Assembly: GCA_947507875.1 (NCBI GenBank)
Contig: CANNQP010000036.1
Location: 1 to 45,962, forward strand
DNA length: 45,962 nucleotides
Source: Verrucomicrobiaceae bacterium
GTDB lineage: Bacteria; Verrucomicrobiota; Verrucomicrobiia; Verrucomicrobiales; Verrucomicrobiaceae
Reading direction: 5' to 3'
The notes beneath the pieces were generated by a model that was not told where the DNA came from, made no database searches, and saw nothing but the letters and a program-made list of their open reading frames with translations. Position numbers and translations under genes: made by a program. Below, in pieces: positions 9,407 through 17,093 of the stretch; within the stretch, counting starts at the first letter, position 1, and every line of letters starts with the position of its first letter.

Positions 9407-9447
9407 CCAGCGAGGCTTTGCCCCAAAGACGGAGCCATCCTCGCTGG
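9407..9447. repeat. Second inverted repeat in the same gap
   Basis: CCAGCGAGG (9407-9415) pairs perfectly with CCTCGCTGG (9439-9447), and an inner CTTT/AAAG hairpin lies at 9416-9428. No T-run follows on either strand, so it is not a classical terminator. It begins 13 bases after the stop of the PNPOx-like gene and may attenuate or process the operon transcript. Confidence 0.5.
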
Positions 9448-9459
9448 CCTGCAATTCAC

Positions 9460-9906
9460 TCAGGTCAGCGGCACGGTGTGATACTCCAGCGCCCATTCCC
9501 GCATGTAGCGGACGTGATTTGGCGTGAAGCGGTAGATGATCAGCTCTGGATTGTCTGGCGTGCGCAGGTAGGCACGCAGTAGCGGGTTGCTGTCCCAGAT
9601 CTCCTTCAGCAGCGAGGCGTCGGTGACGAGGCTGGCCTCGGCCGTGATGCGCACTTGGTGGTGGTCGTCATCGGTGTAGCAAAGTTCAGCCTTGGGGTTG
9701 GCTGCGAGCTGCTCGGTCTTCGCGTAGCGGCGGAGATTGGCCACATAAATGGTAAAGCCATCCGTTTTTACCGGAGAGATAGGTCGCAGACGTGGTTGGT
9801 CGCCTTCCACCGTGGCGAGCATGGGGAATTTGGCACGCTTCATCGTGGCGAGGGCGAGTTCGCGGACTTCAGCGGGATCGACGGGCTTTGGCTGGGGCTG
9901 GGACAT
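9460..9906 (-). CDS. Pyridoxamine 5'-phosphate oxidase-family protein
   Basis: The 148-residue protein has a split-barrel flavin-binding fold of the PNPOx-like/general-stress type: an N-terminal helix (EVRELALATMKRAKFPMLAT), a barrel (GFTIYVANLRRYAKTEQLAA, then PKAELCYTDDDHHQVRI) and a C-terminal ELIIYRFTPNHVRYMREW strand. Such proteins bind FMN, F420 or haem; which ligand applies cannot be told. The TonB receptor stop codon lies only a few bases upstream (9909-9911, against this start at 9906), so this gene is almost certainly translated from the same mRNA as the receptor and may act on whatever the receptor imports. Confidence 0.85.
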   Translation of the reverse strand: MSQPQPKPVDPAEVRELALATMKRAKFPMLATVEGDQPRLRPISPVKTDGFTIYVANLRRYAKTEQLAANPKAELCYTDDDHHQVRITAEASLVTDASLLKEIWDSNPLLRAYLRTPDNPELIIYRFTPNHVRYMREWALEYHTVPLT

Positions 9907-9908
9907 GA

Positions 9909-11969
9909 TTAGAACCGATACGTCACGCGCAGGCGGAACATACGAGGTTCGATCGGGTGAACGTGGCGGCCACTGACCACGCCGGTGCCGGGATTGCTAT
10001 CGTAGGCGTAGGCGATGTCGTAGTCCTGGCGGTTCAGCAAGTTCAGGCAATCCACGGCAGCTTCCCAGCTCTGACGGCGGTAGCCCAAGGTGGCATTCAC
10101 GAGGATGCTGTCGCGACCCTGGATCGTGTTCGTCTCCTCCAGCGGGCTATTGGCAAAGCAGCGCACCCGTGCGCCAGCGAAGAAGCCGTCATCATTCCCC
10201 TGCGCACCCAAGGTGAAGCCGCCGCTGAACATGATGGGGATGCTGTTCGGGATGTGGTCTGCATCGTCCGGCACATCGCGCAGTCGGGCGTGCGTGAGGG
10301 CCAGCTCCAGATCTGCGCTGAACCATTTCACCGGTCGCCAGTAGCTCGCGAGCTCGAGGCCGTAGCGGTCGCTGCCGGGGCCGGGTTCATTGGTGCCAGC
10401 ATCGCCCACGTAGATCAGCTCGCTGTCGCTCTGCAGCCAAAAGGCAGCCAGGGTGGTCGTCAGTGTCGGCACGACCTGGGTGCGCAGCCCGATCTCAGCC
10501 CCCATCGTGCGCACCAGGGCATCGGCAGGATCGCGCGCGGCAGTCACCCCACGCGCATCATTGCTGTGAAAGCCGGTGCCGAAGTTCAGATACAGCTCTG
10601 TCTGCTTCCAGGGGCCAAAGATGGCGCTGAACTTCGGACTGATGATGCCTGCCATCTCGGCGTCTTGACCCTCGACGCTGCTGGACTGCGGCTCGAAGTG
10701 ATAAAGATCCCCACGCAGACCCAGCACCGTACGGAACCAGGGCGTCCAGCGGGTCAAGGCCTCACCATACAGACCGATGCTGCTTTCCAGAATGTCATCC
10801 TGCCGCACCTGCGACAGGCGCTGGCGCTGACGCGTCTTCCACAGGCCGATGCCGTCGATGATGTCCGTGCGGGTTTGCAAGCCCAGCGTCAGGTCGGATT
10901 CGATGCCAAACAGCTCCCGCTTTTCCCAGGTGCGGGAAAGATTGCCGCCCAGCACCCAGCGCTGCTCCGCCTGCTGGAACTGGTCTCCATTCACAGGATC
11001 ATCCAGGAAGAACGTGAAGTTCGAGTAGAGATCGAGCATGTAGTAAATCGCGTAAGCGTTCGCGCGCGTCACCACATCCTCATCGCGATGCTCAAAGGCC
11101 ACGTTCACGCTGTAGCGTTCGCTTGCCCCACCTGCGGTCGGGTCCATCGTGTCGTAGCGGCCTAGCCTGCCGTTGTTGAGGAGCGCCTCTGGGATCTGAT
11201 CCGTGCTGGTCCAGCTGCCACGGTAGCCCATGAAGGTCACGCTTAGCTTCGTGTCCACGTCCTGCTTGAACCAGCGCAGCAGACCGTTCCAGCGGTTGAA
11301 CTCCTCCGGCTGCTGCCAGGGGCCGTCATAGTAGTTGTATTCCAGCGCATAGGTCAGGCCCTGGCTCACGCCTTCTTCCGCCGACTTCGCCCAGGGCAGA
11401 GTGCCCGCCATGAGCGCGCGGTAGTAGTTGTACGCGCCGAACTCCAGCCTCACCAAGTTCTGTGGCATCACATCCCACAGCAGAAAGTTCGCGCTGCCTG
11501 CGGTACTCAGGTCACCGTCAGCCGCCGTGTAGCTGCCCTTGGCATAGTCGATCGCGCTCACCAGCTCCGGGATCAGCGGGTTCAGGTCCGTGTAGCCCTG
11601 GCCGTGCGCGTGGGTGCGCATGTTCAGCGGCATGCCTTCCAGGCTGATGCTGAAGTCGGTGCCGTGATCTAGGTTGAACCCGCGCAGGAAATACTGGTTC
11701 GCCTTCCCCCCGCCCGCGTGCTGGGTGATCATCATGCCGGGGATCGTCTCCAGGATCTCGCCACGCCGCATGAGGGGGCGAGAAAGGAAATCCGCTGGTG
11801 TCGCCCGTCCCTTGCTAGCGGTGTCGGTTTGCCCCAGCAGGTCGTCTGCTTTGCCTTCGATGACGATTTCCTCGAGCACCCGTGTCGGGGGCGGCGGTGT
11901 TTCTGGTGGCTGAGCTAGTAGCGCTAGCGGCAGAGAAAGGGTGAGCAGGCAGAAAGGTCGGGAAAGCAT
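9909..11969 (-). CDS. TonB-dependent outer-membrane receptor
   Basis: The precursor of about 686 residues begins MLSRPFCLLTLSLPLALLAQ, a clear signal peptide. A Pro-rich stretch and a TonB-box-like EEIVIEG follow, then the plug domain (RRGEILETIPGMMITQHAGG; NQYFLRGFNLDHGTDFSISL; a His-rich MRTHAHGQGYTDLNPLIPE) and a long beta-barrel ending in the terminal Phe of LRVTYRF. It should import a scarce ligand across the outer membrane using TonB energy. There is no N-terminal FecA-type signalling domain. It follows the ECF sigma gene by about 100 bases, so it is the likely target of the CnrYXH-like sensor upstream; metal or metallophore uptake is my inference. ATG 11969 is preferred to a longer form at 12047 lacking a proper signal peptide. 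Confidence 0.93.
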   Translation of the reverse strand: MLSRPFCLLTLSLPLALLAQPPETPPPPTRVLEEIVIEGKADDLLGQTDTASKGRATPADFLSRPLMRRGEILETIPGMMITQHAGGGKANQYFLRGFNLDHGTDFSISLEGMPLNMRTHAHGQGYTDLNPLIPELVSAIDYAKGSYTAADGDLSTAGSANFLLWDVMPQNLVRLEFGAYNYYRALMAGTLPWAKSAEEGVSQGLTYALEYNYYDGPWQQPEEFNRWNGLLRWFKQDVDTKLSVTFMGYRGSWTSTDQIPEALLNNGRLGRYDTMDPTAGGASERYSVNVAFEHRDEDVVTRANAYAIYYMLDLYSNFTFFLDDPVNGDQFQQAEQRWVLGGNLSRTWEKRELFGIESDLTLGLQTRTDIIDGIGLWKTRQRQRLSQVRQDDILESSIGLYGEALTRWTPWFRTVLGLRGDLYHFEPQSSSVEGQDAEMAGIISPKFSAIFGPWKQTELYLNFGTGFHSNDARGVTAARDPADALVRTMGAEIGLRTQVVPTLTTTLAAFWLQSDSELIYVGDAGTNEPGPGSDRYGLELASYWRPVKWFSADLELALTHARLRDVPDDADHIPNSIPIMFSGGFTLGAQGNDDGFFAGARVRCFANSPLEETNTIQGRDSILVNATLGYRRQSWEAAVDCLNLLNRQDYDIAYAYDSNPGTGVVSGRHVHPIEPRMFRLRVTYRF

Positions 11970-12069
11970 GGAATCGGCAGGAAAGTCCGCCGCCTCTGAC
12001 GACTCCCCACGACCTAGCCCACAAAAAAGTCTCATTTGCTCGGCCAAGGTCCATCTGCATCGTCCTTAA

Positions 12070-12687
12070 TCATTCTTCGTCCCACCAGCGCAGGAGGGTC
12101 TGGCGGGCGCGGTAAAGGCGGCCTTCAATGGCGCGGGCGGAGCTGCCGAGGACTTGGGCGCATTCTTCGTGGCTGAGGCCTTCCAGGCTGGTCAGTACGA
12201 GGGCGGCACGGTCTTTTTCGCGCAGCAGGGCCAGGCCGCGATGCAGCTTCAGGAGTTCGCTTTGCCACTCGGCACTGGTGTCGGGCGATTGCTTGGGGCA
12301 TTCAGGTGGGCTGGGTACCTCTTCCAACGCCACGGTGTTGGCTTTCTGGCGCGAGGCGCGGGTCTTGGCTCGGTCGCGGCAGAGGTTTAGGGCGATCTGA
12401 TACAGCCAAGTGGAGAGTCGGGCACGGCCTTCGAATTCGGGCAATGCCTGCCAGGCGTGGACAAAGGTGTCTTGGCACACTTCACGTGCATCTTCCCCAC
12501 AGCGAAGCCAGCGACAGCAGAAGCCAAAGAGCCGCGCTTCATGCTGGTGGACGATCCACTCAAAGGCGGCCATGTCGCCTGCCTGGGCGGCACGGAGCTT
12601 CACCTGCTCCAGACTCAGGGGCGGAGCGGTGGGGGCCTCAGACTCCGTGAGGAGCAGGCGGTCAAGGCTCGCGAGTGAGGCTGTCAT
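12070..12687 (-). CDS. ECF-type RNA polymerase sigma factor (CnrH-like position)
   Basis: The 205-residue sigma factor shows sigma region 2 (AAFEWIVHQHEARLFGFC; ARLSTWLYQIALNLCRDRAK) for -10 recognition and region 4 (ALVLTSLEGLSHEECAQVLG; IEGRLYRARQTLLRWW) for -35 recognition, with the short linker and missing region 3 of ECF sigmas. Its start overlaps the end of the CnrX-like gene by 26 bases, implying coupled translation. Gene order anti-sigma, periplasmic sensor, sigma is that of cnrYXH, so it is probably held inactive at the membrane by the 13126-13398 product and released on metal binding. It probably drives its own operon and the receptor. Confidence 0.93.
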   Translation of the reverse strand: MTASLASLDRLLLTESEAPTAPPLSLEQVKLRAAQAGDMAAFEWIVHQHEARLFGFCCRWLRCGEDAREVCQDTFVHAWQALPEFEGRARLSTWLYQIALNLCRDRAKTRASRQKANTVALEEVPSPPECPKQSPDTSAEWQSELLKLHRGLALLREKDRAALVLTSLEGLSHEECAQVLGSSARAIEGRLYRARQTLLRWWDEE

Positions 12688-13129
12688 GGGTCCAGTCGAG
12701 GAGTCGTGCGGCCTGGGCTGGCCGCAGGTGGCGCTTCATGGCGAAGAAGTGGTCGAGCGTCACGCGTTGCAGCTCGGCCTGCCTTTGGGTGAGACGATCG
12801 AGCGCGGTTTGGAGGGTGGCTGAATGGGCGTCCTGGGTGCGGATGGCCTGCGCGAGTTCCAGGCCGGCGGTGCGGATCGCGGCCTTCAGGCGGGTGCGTT
12901 CTTGCTCAAATTGACCTTCCAGGGGTTCCAGGGCGGTGTGTTGCTCGGGGGTGATGTCCAGGTGTGCGTGCATCCAGGCGTGGAAGTCGGGCTCCAGGTG
13001 CTGGCGCTCGGCGTGATTGAGGCCATGGCGATGCAGTGCCCAGTCGGTGACCTGCCAGGCGGTGAGGCCGGCGAGCAGCATGGAGCAGAGCACGGAAAGG
13101 CTGAGCCACTTCAAGCGCACGGCATTCAT
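12662..13129 (-). CDS. CnrX-like periplasmic metal sensor
   Basis: The 155-residue protein has an N-terminal membrane anchor (residues 7-25, LKWLSLSVLCSMLLAGLTAW) and a helical periplasmic domain of the Metal_resist/CnrX type. His50 and His54 (HAWMH), Glu71, and His127 and Met131 (HFFAM) reproduce the five nickel/cobalt ligands of Cupriavidus CnrX (H42, H46, E63, H119, M123) with identical spacing: every position is offset by exactly eight. In CnrX metal binding relieves CnrY inhibition of the sigma factor CnrH. The start overlaps the stop of the anti-sigma gene as ATGA, and its end overlaps the sigma gene. The ligand match is directly visible; the metal specificity is inferred. Confidence 0.88.
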   Translation of the reverse strand: MNAVRLKWLSLSVLCSMLLAGLTAWQVTDWALHRHGLNHAERQHLEPDFHAWMHAHLDITPEQHTALEPLEGQFEQERTRLKAAIRTAGLELAQAIRTQDAHSATLQTALDRLTQRQAELQRVTLDHFFAMKRHLRPAQAARLLDWTHDSLTREP

Positions 13130-13398
13130 GGGCGGAGACCTCCGGATGATAAATCCAACCGAGGTGGACGCAGGTGGGTGGGGTCCTGGGAGGCACGGAG
13201 CCAGCCCACCGAGACCGCAGTGACGACCCCGGAAAAGACACCGAGGGTCAGGAGCCAAAAGACAAAGGAGCGCCAGCGTCGCTGCCGCCCTTCATCGAAC
13301 CGAATACGCTCCATGATTTGGCTGGGCAAAGAGGGGCCTTGTCCCTGATCCAGATCCGCCGCACGGCGTAAGATGGAGTTCAGGTCAGCGTCGTTCAT
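13126..13398 (-). CDS. CnrY-like single-pass anti-sigma factor
   Basis: The 90-residue protein has a cytoplasmic N-terminus of about 42 residues (MNDADLNSILRRAADLDQG...), one transmembrane helix (about 44-66, SFVFWLLTLGVFSGVVTAVS) and a short periplasmic tail. Its size and layout match CnrY (95 residues), whose N-terminus clamps CnrH. Sequence similarity is too weak to call by eye, so the assignment rests on position and topology. It is the first gene of the signalling operon, starts about 50 bases after the plsC stop, and ends in an ATGA overlap with the sensor gene. A promoter for the operon may lie in the short gap or inside plsC. Confidence 0.75.
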   Translation of the reverse strand: MNDADLNSILRRAADLDQGQGPSLPSQIMERIRFDEGRQRRWRSFVFWLLTLGVFSGVVTAVSVGWLRASQDPTHLRPPRLDLSSGGLRP

Positions 13399-13448
13399 GA
13401 TGATCAGGCAGGGCAGGGAGGTGACTCGGTCAGGGGCGTGCTCTCGGG

Positions 13449-14060
13449 TCAAATCGTCAGCGCGGCGATGCGCTGCATGACTTCATCCGCGAGCTTTTGA
13501 TAGAGTTCGCGGTCTTGGGGGATATCTTTCGGCAGCTCAGGCTGGTATCTTTTGCCCACGACCAAGGTCACAGCGGCTGGGCGGAGGAATTTGGCCCCGC
13601 GCGGGTAGGCCTCGTAGGTGCCATAAAGCCTCACAGGCAGCACGGGCGCGCCTGTCTTGGCCAAGAAGAGACCCACACCGGCCTCGGCCGCGCCCAGGCT
13701 ACCGTCCGGACTGCGGGTACCTTCGGGAAACATGAGCACTTTTTTCCCTGACTTGAGTAGCCGGATGGTGGCCTTCAGGCTGGAGGTGTCGGGCTTGTCA
13801 CGGTCGATCGGGATGGCCTGCCACTGGCGCAGGATTTTGCCTGCCAGGGGGTGATCGAAAAGGGTCTTGCGCGCGAAGTAGTGGATGGGTTCATCGAAGA
13901 CCTGGCCGACGAAGGGGGGATCGAGAAAACTAACATGATTCGCCGCGATGATGGCGCTGCCGGAGAATCGCAAATTTTCGGCCCCTACAATCCTGAAGTC
14001 ATACCAGCCACGAGCCAGTGTGCGAAAGACTTTGTAGCCGATCCAGTAAGAGAGATTCAT
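13449..14060 (-). CDS. plsC: 1-acyl-sn-glycerol-3-phosphate acyltransferase (PlsC family)
   Basis: The 203-residue membrane-associated acyltransferase carries the catalytic NHVSFLD (His42, Asp47, of the HX4D type) and the substrate-binding FPEGTR (111-116). It transfers an acyl chain to lysophosphatidate in phospholipid synthesis. It follows cmk by about 20 bases on the same strand; the cmk-plsC pair is common in several phyla. The paralogue-level assignment (plsC against other lysophospholipid acyltransferases) is moderately sure. Confidence 0.92.
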   Translation of the reverse strand: MNLSYWIGYKVFRTLARGWYDFRIVGAENLRFSGSAIIAANHVSFLDPPFVGQVFDEPIHYFARKTLFDHPLAGKILRQWQAIPIDRDKPDTSSLKATIRLLKSGKKVLMFPEGTRSPDGSLGAAEAGVGLFLAKTGAPVLPVRLYGTYEAYPRGAKFLRPAAVTLVVGKRYQPELPKDIPQDRELYQKLADEVMQRIAALTI

Positions 14061-14083
14061 GGGGAGGCGGCGGGTTGAGGCAG

Positions 14084-14725
14084 TTACGGCAGGCGATCCA
14101 GCACGGCCTGGACGGCCTGATCGAGGGTGAGGTGGCTATTGTCGATGACGATGGCTCCTTCGGGCACGACGAGGGGAGAGGTCTTGCGCGTGCTGTCCAG
14201 GCGGTCGCGCTCAGCCACCTGGTCTTGGTGGCCTTGGGCCCGGCGGCGGGCGGCGCGGACTTCTTCGCTGGCGTCGATGTAGAACTTCGTCGCGCTATCG
14301 GGGAAGACCACGCTGCCAATGTCGCGCCCCTCCATGACCAGGGGGCCTAGGTCGGCTAGGGCGCGCTGTTCAGCCACGAGACGCTCGCGCACCTCGGGCA
14401 CACGAGCCACGAGAGACACAGCGCGGTTCACGGGGTCGCTGTTGAGCTCCGCGTCATCAAGCACGCGGCCATTGACGCTCACCTGGGTGCGGCCCTCGAC
14501 CACGGGAGATTCTAGCTTCAGCTCGGCGGCTGCCTGACGTACGGCTTCCGCATCCGCAGGGTCTGCCCCAGCGGCGATCACGGCCCAGGTCATGGCCCGG
14601 TACATGTTTCCCGTGTTCACGTAGATGGCGCTGCGACGGGCAGCGACGAGGCGGGCGACGCTGCTTTTGCCGGAGGCAGCAGGGCCGTCGATGGTGATGA
14701 CATTCGGGAAGGGCATGTGACTCAT
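14084..14725 (-). CDS. cmk: Cytidylate kinase
   Basis: The 213-residue nucleoside monophosphate kinase phosphorylates CMP/dCMP. The P-loop GPAASGKSS follows ITID at residues 14-22. Typical Cmk segments include VEGRTQVSVNGRVL, GPLVMEGRDIGSVVFPDS and FYIDASEEVRAARR. The start is set at the ATG at 14725 (MSHMPFPNVITIDG); ATG 14716 is equally possible. It lies about 60 bases after the UbiA gene on the same strand, forming a likely UbiA-cmk-plsC transcription unit. Confidence 0.95.
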   Translation of the reverse strand: MSHMPFPNVITIDGPAASGKSSVARLVAARRSAIYVNTGNMYRAMTWAVIAAGADPADAEAVRQAAAELKLESPVVEGRTQVSVNGRVLDDAELNSDPVNRAVSLVARVPEVRERLVAEQRALADLGPLVMEGRDIGSVVFPDSATKFYIDASEEVRAARRRAQGHQDQVAERDRLDSTRKTSPLVVPEGAIVIDNSHLTLDQAVQAVLDRLP

Positions 14726-14788
14726 GCGTGAACCGGGGAGGCTGGCATGGTCAAGAGGCAAGTTTTGCCAAGATGCAGCCTTTCTCCA

Positions 14789-15673
14789 TCACGTGGCCGC
14801 GATCCACCGCTGCCAGAGACGCAGCCCGGGCGGCAGGAGGGCAAAGCCGCACGCCAGAGGCATCGACACGTGGCTGACGGCCAGCGCATCCACCAGGGGG
14901 ATGCCTGCCAGCAGCAGCCCCACAGCCTGACCGATGGAGGGGCCACCCTGGCGCATGACGCGCAGCGCATTCAGCACCCAGACAGCAAAGAGTCCTGGCA
15001 GCAGCAGCGGCGCGAGCTGAGAAAAATCCCCCAGGGTGGTCATGCCTTGGATGGCCAGGTTGAGGGTCTTCCAGGTGGGCGGCAGGGCAGGGATGCAAAG
15101 CAGTCCGATGGACAGCAGACGGCTTGGTAGCGGCACCGTGCCTTTTTTTGCCTCCTGCCGTGCCACGAGCGTCAGGCCCACGATGTAGGAACCCAAGATC
15201 AACGCGGGAGCCTGATGAAAATGCCAGGGCTCGTGCGCAGAGGTCGCCATGAGAAACAAAAGAACGCGGCAGGCCCCCATGACCCACACGGCACCGCTCC
15301 ACGGCTTGTGGTAGAGATCGTAGAATAAAATGCAGGCCACCAACGCGCTCGTGATGCCCATGTGGGCAGTCGCCAGCAGCACCGCCATAGCCCAGCCGAC
15401 TGCCATCATGCCCAGCCCCACGGCCCAGGCCGTGCTTAACCGGACCTGCCCCTGGGGGATCGGCCGCTCCTGCCGGTGCTCTGCATCGAAGCGTGCATCC
15501 GCCGCATCGTTTAGGATCATGCCGCCTGTGTAAAGCAAGGAACCTGCTAGCAGTAGCCAGCCCAGCCGCGGCTCCACCAGTTCCCCTCCTGCCAGCAGCC
15601 AGCCTGCCGTGACGTTGGTCCAGACAGTGGGAAGGTTGGAGATGCGGGCGAGCTCGAGCCAGGCGCGGATCAT
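14789..15673 (-). CDS. UbiA-family prenyltransferase
   Basis: The integral membrane protein has 294 residues and about eight to nine hydrophobic helices. The first Asp-rich motif is NDAADARFD (Asn55, Asp56, Asp59, Asp63), followed by ERPIPQGQV, both diagnostic of UbiA enzymes that attach polyprenyl groups to an aromatic or other acceptor. The second Asp motif is weak, so the substrate is open; EboC-like and 4-hydroxybenzoate-type members are both possible. The start at ATG 15673 (MIRAWLELARISNLPTVW) is the family N-terminus. It is divergent from the histidine kinase, with about 105 bases between them. Confidence 0.88.
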   Translation of the reverse strand: MIRAWLELARISNLPTVWTNVTAGWLLAGGELVEPRLGWLLLAGSLLYTGGMILNDAADARFDAEHRQERPIPQGQVRLSTAWAVGLGMMAVGWAMAVLLATAHMGITSALVACILFYDLYHKPWSGAVWVMGACRVLLFLMATSAHEPWHFHQAPALILGSYIVGLTLVARQEAKKGTVPLPSRLLSIGLLCIPALPPTWKTLNLAIQGMTTLGDFSQLAPLLLPGLFAVWVLNALRVMRQGGPSIGQAVGLLLAGIPLVDALAVSHVSMPLACGFALLPPGLRLWQRWIAAT

Positions 15674-15779
15674 GCCACACCCTTGGCCGCAGGCTTCCAC
15701 AGGCGGCAACCCCTTTTCGCAGCGGAGTGTTCTGCTGGATTGACCGGACGGGCGCTTCTGCTTTCATGCGCGCTGCTGC

Positions 15780-16976
15780 ATGAGATCTGCCTTCATCGAC
15801 AAACTGCTGAAACGCATGGACCGCCTGGAGCCAGGTGAAGTCCAGGGGGTGGTGCTGGAGCTGATGAAAGAAAAAGGCTTTCTGGAGAAGGTCTTCAAGA
15901 CTCTTCAAGAGGGTGTGATTCTCTTGGATACCGAAGGCGCGGTGACTTACGTGAACCCCGCTGCCTGCCTCTTCTTTGGGCTGCAAGAGCAGCAGGTGCT
16001 GGGGCAAAAACTCACGCAAGGCATGCGCGGTCTGGATTGGAATGAGCTGCTGAAGCCAGGCACCGTGGTCAGTCGCGACCTAGAGGTCTTTTATCCCGAG
16101 AACCGCTACCTGAACTTCTACATCACCAGCATCGATGACGACCAGCCGCTTGGCTTTGTCATGCTCATCCGCGACGTCACGGAAACCCGCAAGCGCACAG
16201 AGCAGCAGCTGGAAAGCGAGCGTCTCAATGCCTTCACCCTACTGGCGGCAGGGGTGGCGCATGAGTTGGGCAATCCGCTGAACTCCCTGACCATCCACCT
16301 GCAACTGCTGGAACGTCGGCTGAAAAAGATCGGCAAGTCCGGGGATGCCTTGCGGGAGCACCTCGACATCGCCACTGGCGAGATCAAGCGCATGGACACC
16401 ATCATCAGTCAGTTCCTGGCTGCCATCCGCCCTACCAAACCACAGCTCCAGCGTGGGCACATCGCCGATTTGGTCGAGGAAAGTGTGCGCTTCCTAAAGC
16501 CCGAATTGGATCAGTCCCGCGTGCGCGTGAAGCTCGATCTGCGGAAAGACATGCCGGAGATGCTGCTGGACCCTGACCAGATGAAGCAGGCGGTTTATAA
16601 CCTGATCCGCAACGCAGGGCATGCCATGCCTACCGGGGGCACCTTGACCATCAGTGGCAGCTACACCGATTTCGAGGTCCGGCTGGCTTTTGAAGACACT
16701 GGCAAGGGCATCACCGCCGAGCAGATGGGTCGCCTCTTCCAGCCCTTCTCCACCACCCGCCCTACCGGCACCGGCTTGGGTCTGCTCATTGTCCGCCGCA
16801 TCATCCGTGAGCACGGCGGAGAGATTGACATCGAATCCCGCGTTGGCCAAGGCACGCGCGTCAGCCTCTGGCTCCCCCTCGTGGAACGCCACATCCGCCT
16901 GCTGGGAGAAGGGGAGCCTGCCTCTGCCGAGTCAGGCCCTGAGGGGGCGGAAGGCAGGCAGCAAGCGGGTGACTGA
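15780..16976 (+). CDS. PAS-domain sensor histidine kinase (NtrB-like, cytoplasmic)
   Basis: The 398-residue protein has no membrane segment. A PAS domain (about 36-135, TLQEGVILLDTEGAVTYVNP) is followed by a HisKA dimerisation helix with phospho-acceptor His161 (GVAHELGNPLNSL) and a HATPase_c domain with N box (NLIRNAGHAM), G1 (EDTGKGI) and G2 (GTGLGLLIV). It senses a cytoplasmic signal and passes phosphate to a response regulator, but none is encoded in the window, so it is an orphan kinase. It is convergent with the WD40 gene. Confidence 0.93.
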   Translation: MRSAFIDKLLKRMDRLEPGEVQGVVLELMKEKGFLEKVFKTLQEGVILLDTEGAVTYVNPAACLFFGLQEQQVLGQKLTQGMRGLDWNELLKPGTVVSRDLEVFYPENRYLNFYITSIDDDQPLGFVMLIRDVTETRKRTEQQLESERLNAFTLLAAGVAHELGNPLNSLTIHLQLLERRLKKIGKSGDALREHLDIATGEIKRMDTIISQFLAAIRPTKPQLQRGHIADLVEESVRFLKPELDQSRVRVKLDLRKDMPEMLLDPDQMKQAVYNLIRNAGHAMPTGGTLTISGSYTDFEVRLAFEDTGKGITAEQMGRLFQPFSTTRPTGTGLGLLIVRRIIREHGGEIDIESRVGQGTRVSLWLPLVERHIRLLGEGEPASAESGPEGAEGRQQAGD

Positions 16977-17093
16977 GGTCCTGAATCACTCCGGCATGAA
17001 TAAGGCTCTGCATCCCATGAGATGGGGCGAGCCCCTTCGCATGGCTTGGCAGCCCCACCGCGCCATCAGGACATTGCTTGGGTTAGGCTGCCC

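Noticed and set aside
9460..9906. Reading the PNPOx-like protein as a HugZ-type haem oxygenase next to a haem receptor
   Set aside because: The protein is short, lacks an obvious HugZ C-terminal haem-ligand loop, and the sensor upstream points to a metal ion and not to haem.
9957..11165. 402-codon plus-strand frame opposite the TonB receptor
   Set aside because: It is a shadow of the receptor gene; its translation has no domain pattern.
14751..16019. 422-codon minus-strand frame overlapping the UbiA gene and the histidine kinase start
   Set aside because: The UbiA frame at 14789-15673 and the kinase on the other strand account for this DNA; the translation is His/Arg/Gly-rich and unlike protein.
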